Below, piece by piece: positions 62,521-64,000 of a stretch of 64,000 nt of DNA (its first letter is position 1; each line of letters opens with the position of its first letter). Position numbers and translations under genes: made by a program. This DNA comes from Aquibium pacificus. Lineage in GTDB: Bacteria; Pseudomonadota; Alphaproteobacteria; Rhizobiales; Rhizobiaceae. The notes beneath the pieces are model-generated. The model worked only from the letters and a program-made list of their open reading frames with translations. It did not search any database and had not been told where the DNA came from. The stretch lies in NCBI RefSeq assembly GCF_040839445.1, contig NZ_JBDPGJ010000002.1, positions 248,001 to 312,000 of the forward strand, in the 5' to 3' direction.

Positions 62521-63999
62521 TCAGCCAACCTGCTTTTCCATCGCCTCTAGGGCGGTGGCGAGGCGTGATTCCTCATTGTAGTAGCGCGCGCGTTCCCAGA
62601 ATTTCGGCCGGCCGACGCCTGTCGAGACGTGCTTGCCGATGAGGCGGCCGTTCTGATCTTCCCCCTGGATGTTGTAGAGGACGATGTCCTGCGTGATGAT
62701 GACGTCGCCTTCCATGCCCAGCACCTCGGTGATGTGGGTGATGCGGCGCGAACCGTCGCGCAGGCGCGCGGCCTGGATGATGACATCGACGGATCCGACG
62801 ACGATCTCGCGCACGGTCTTCTGCGGCAGGGTGTATCCGCCCATGGCGATCATGGATTCGATACGGTTCAGACACTCGCGCGGCGAGTTGGAGTGGATGG
62901 TGCCCATCGAGCCGTCGTGACCGGTGTTCATCGCCTGGAGCAGGTCGAACACCTCGGGTCCGCGGACCTCGCCGACGATGATCCGCTCGGGACGCATGCG
63001 CAGGCAGTTCTTGACGAGGTCGCGCATGGTGATCTCGCCCTCGCCCTCGAGGTTCGGCGGGCGCGTTTCAAGGCGCACGACGTGCGGCTGCTGGAGCTGG
63101 AGCTCGGCGGAATCCTCGCAGGTGATGATGCGTTCGTCGCGGTCGATGTAGTTGGTCAGGCAGTTGAGCAGCGTCGTCTTGCCCGAACCGGTGCCACCCG
63201 AGATGACGACGTTGCAACGCACGCGCCCGATGATCTTCAGCACCTCCGCGCCGTCCGCCGAAATGGCGCCGAACTTCACGAGCTGGTCGAGCGTGAGCTT
63301 GTCCTTCTTGAACTTGCGGATCGTGAGCGCGGTGCCGTCGATGGCGAGCGGCGGCGCGATGACATTGACGCGGGAGCCGTCGGGAAGGCGCGCGTCGCAG
63401 ATCGGGCTCGATTCGTCGACGCGACGGCCGACCTGGCTGACGATGCGCTGGCAGATGTTGAGCAGCTGCTGGTTGTCGCGGAAGCGGATAGCCGTCTGCT
63501 CGACCTTGCCGTTCACCTCGATGTAGACGTTCTTGGAGCCGTTCACCATGATGTCGGCGATGTCGTCGCGCGCCAGGAGAGGTTCGAGCGGTCCGTAGCC
63601 GAGGACGTCGTTGCAGATGTCCTCGAGCAGTTCCTCCTGCTCGGAAATCGACATCGCGAAGTTCTTGATCGCGATGATGTCGTTGACGATGTCGCGGATT
63701 TCCTCGCGTGCGCTATCGGGTTCGAGCTTGGCGAGCTGGGACAGATCGATCGTGTCGATCAGGGCCGAGAACACCTGGCTCTTGGTGTCGTAGTAGCTGT
63801 CGCTGCGCTCGCGCGGCGCCTTCTTCGGATCGGCCGCGAGCGGGGGCGCCTCGACGACGCGCCGCGGCTGTTCGGCCGGTCGCGGCGGAGCGGCGGGCGC
63901 AGCCGGTCGTTCGGCGGGACCTACCGGCTGCGCGGCGGGTGCCGGTCGCGGTTCCAGTGTCGTCCTGTTGCCGCCGTCGCTGCCTCTTTTTCCAAACAT
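62521..63999 (-). CDS. tadA: Tad pilus assembly ATPase TadA/CpaF
   Basis: A 492-aa secretion ATPase that powers Flp pilus assembly. The N-terminus (1-60) is a Pro/Ala/Arg-rich disordered region. An N-domain covers about 75-225, with LLEDICNDVLGYGPLEPLLARDDIADIMVNG. The ATPase core has Walker A SGGTGSGKTT at 267-276, CEDSAELQL, EVRGPEVFDLLQAMNTGHDGSMGTIHSN (Walker B/His boxes). It is complete, with ATG 63999, and ends at the window edge; upstream tad genes (cpaE and others) would continue to the right. Confidence 0.95.
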   Translation of the reverse strand: MFGKRGSDGGNRTTLEPRPAPAAQPVGPAERPAAPAAPPRPAEQPRRVVEAPPLAADPKKAPRERSDSYYDTKSQVFSALIDTIDLSQLAKLEPDSAREEIRDIVNDIIAIKNFAMSISEQEELLEDICNDVLGYGPLEPLLARDDIADIMVNGSKNVYIEVNGKVEQTAIRFRDNQQLLNICQRIVSQVGRRVDESSPICDARLPDGSRVNVIAPPLAIDGTALTIRKFKKDKLTLDQLVKFGAISADGAEVLKIIGRVRCNVVISGGTGSGKTTLLNCLTNYIDRDERIITCEDSAELQLQQPHVVRLETRPPNLEGEGEITMRDLVKNCLRMRPERIIVGEVRGPEVFDLLQAMNTGHDGSMGTIHSNSPRECLNRIESMIAMGGYTLPQKTVREIVVGSVDVIIQAARLRDGSRRITHITEVLGMEGDVIITQDIVLYNIQGEDQNGRLIGKHVSTGVGRPKFWERARYYNEESRLATALEAMEKQVG

Positions 64000-64000
64000 G

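Overview
The window is a high-GC alphaproteobacterial chromosome segment, most likely Hyphomicrobiales and Mesorhizobium/Brucella-like. This rests on gene content (GlgE-TreS cluster, two Ku genes with LigD, yej-type peptide transporter, Tad pilus genes), on extended ECF-type promoters with the pattern GGAAC-N16/17-NGTT (the EcfG/RpoE2 general stress consensus), and on the kdsB/pheA/cytochrome c neighbourhood. Genus cannot be fixed from sequence alone.

Layout. 1-9 kb: stress and DNA-repair block with DUF3008, DUF427, topoisomerase IB, a GSP39-like SDR, an alkyladenine glycosylase, Ku1-LigD and a convergent Ku2. 9-24 kb: glucan/trehalose block. On the minus strand glgE-treS/maltokinase-glgB-glgX-treZ form one tightly coupled operon, and on the plus strand lie otsB and otsA. 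Together they give OtsAB trehalose synthesis and then TreS -> maltokinase -> GlgE -> GlgB conversion of trehalose into branched glucan, with GlgX and TreZ on the degradation side (TreY is not in the window). 24-31 kb: envelope and stress genes (a 24-aa membrane peptide, a stress-type protein, a holin-fold protein, a DUF3618 protein, CtaG, a phospholipase-D family protein, DUF421, and a repeat/PRC-barrel secreted protein). Four of the promoters match GGAAC-N16/17-CGTT exactly, and several more differ by one base. 31-35 kb: housekeeping (HIT, NudC, PheA, KdsB, membrane cytochrome c).

35.3-47.04 kb: a mobile island that looks like a phage satellite. It has a tyrosine integrase, an AlpA-like regulator, a split TOPRIM + SF3-helicase replication pair, small and large terminase subunits, a coiled-coil protein and small proteins, but no capsid, portal or tail genes. 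Three copies of an att-like terminator hairpin (35296, 36841, 47022) and duplicated end sequences indicate two related elements inserted in tandem. The left one has collapsed to its two ends plus a trypsin-like protease. The right one is complete and carries a HEPN-type protein in the equivalent cargo slot. The element also holds six 10-bp tandem repeats, a perfect 22-bp inverted repeat, and a bipartite motif shared by both left ends, the terS leader and the int leader.

47-56.5 kb: yej-like peptide/murein-peptide ABC transporter (two binding proteins, two permeases, fused double ATPase) with a VapBC toxin-antitoxin pair wedged into the operon between yejE and yejF, followed by a GhrA-like dehydrogenase. 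56.5-64 kb: an NlpC/P60 hydrolase, an M17 aminopeptidase, and Tad pilus genes (tadD on plus; tadA/cpaF, tadB and tadC on minus, running off the right edge).
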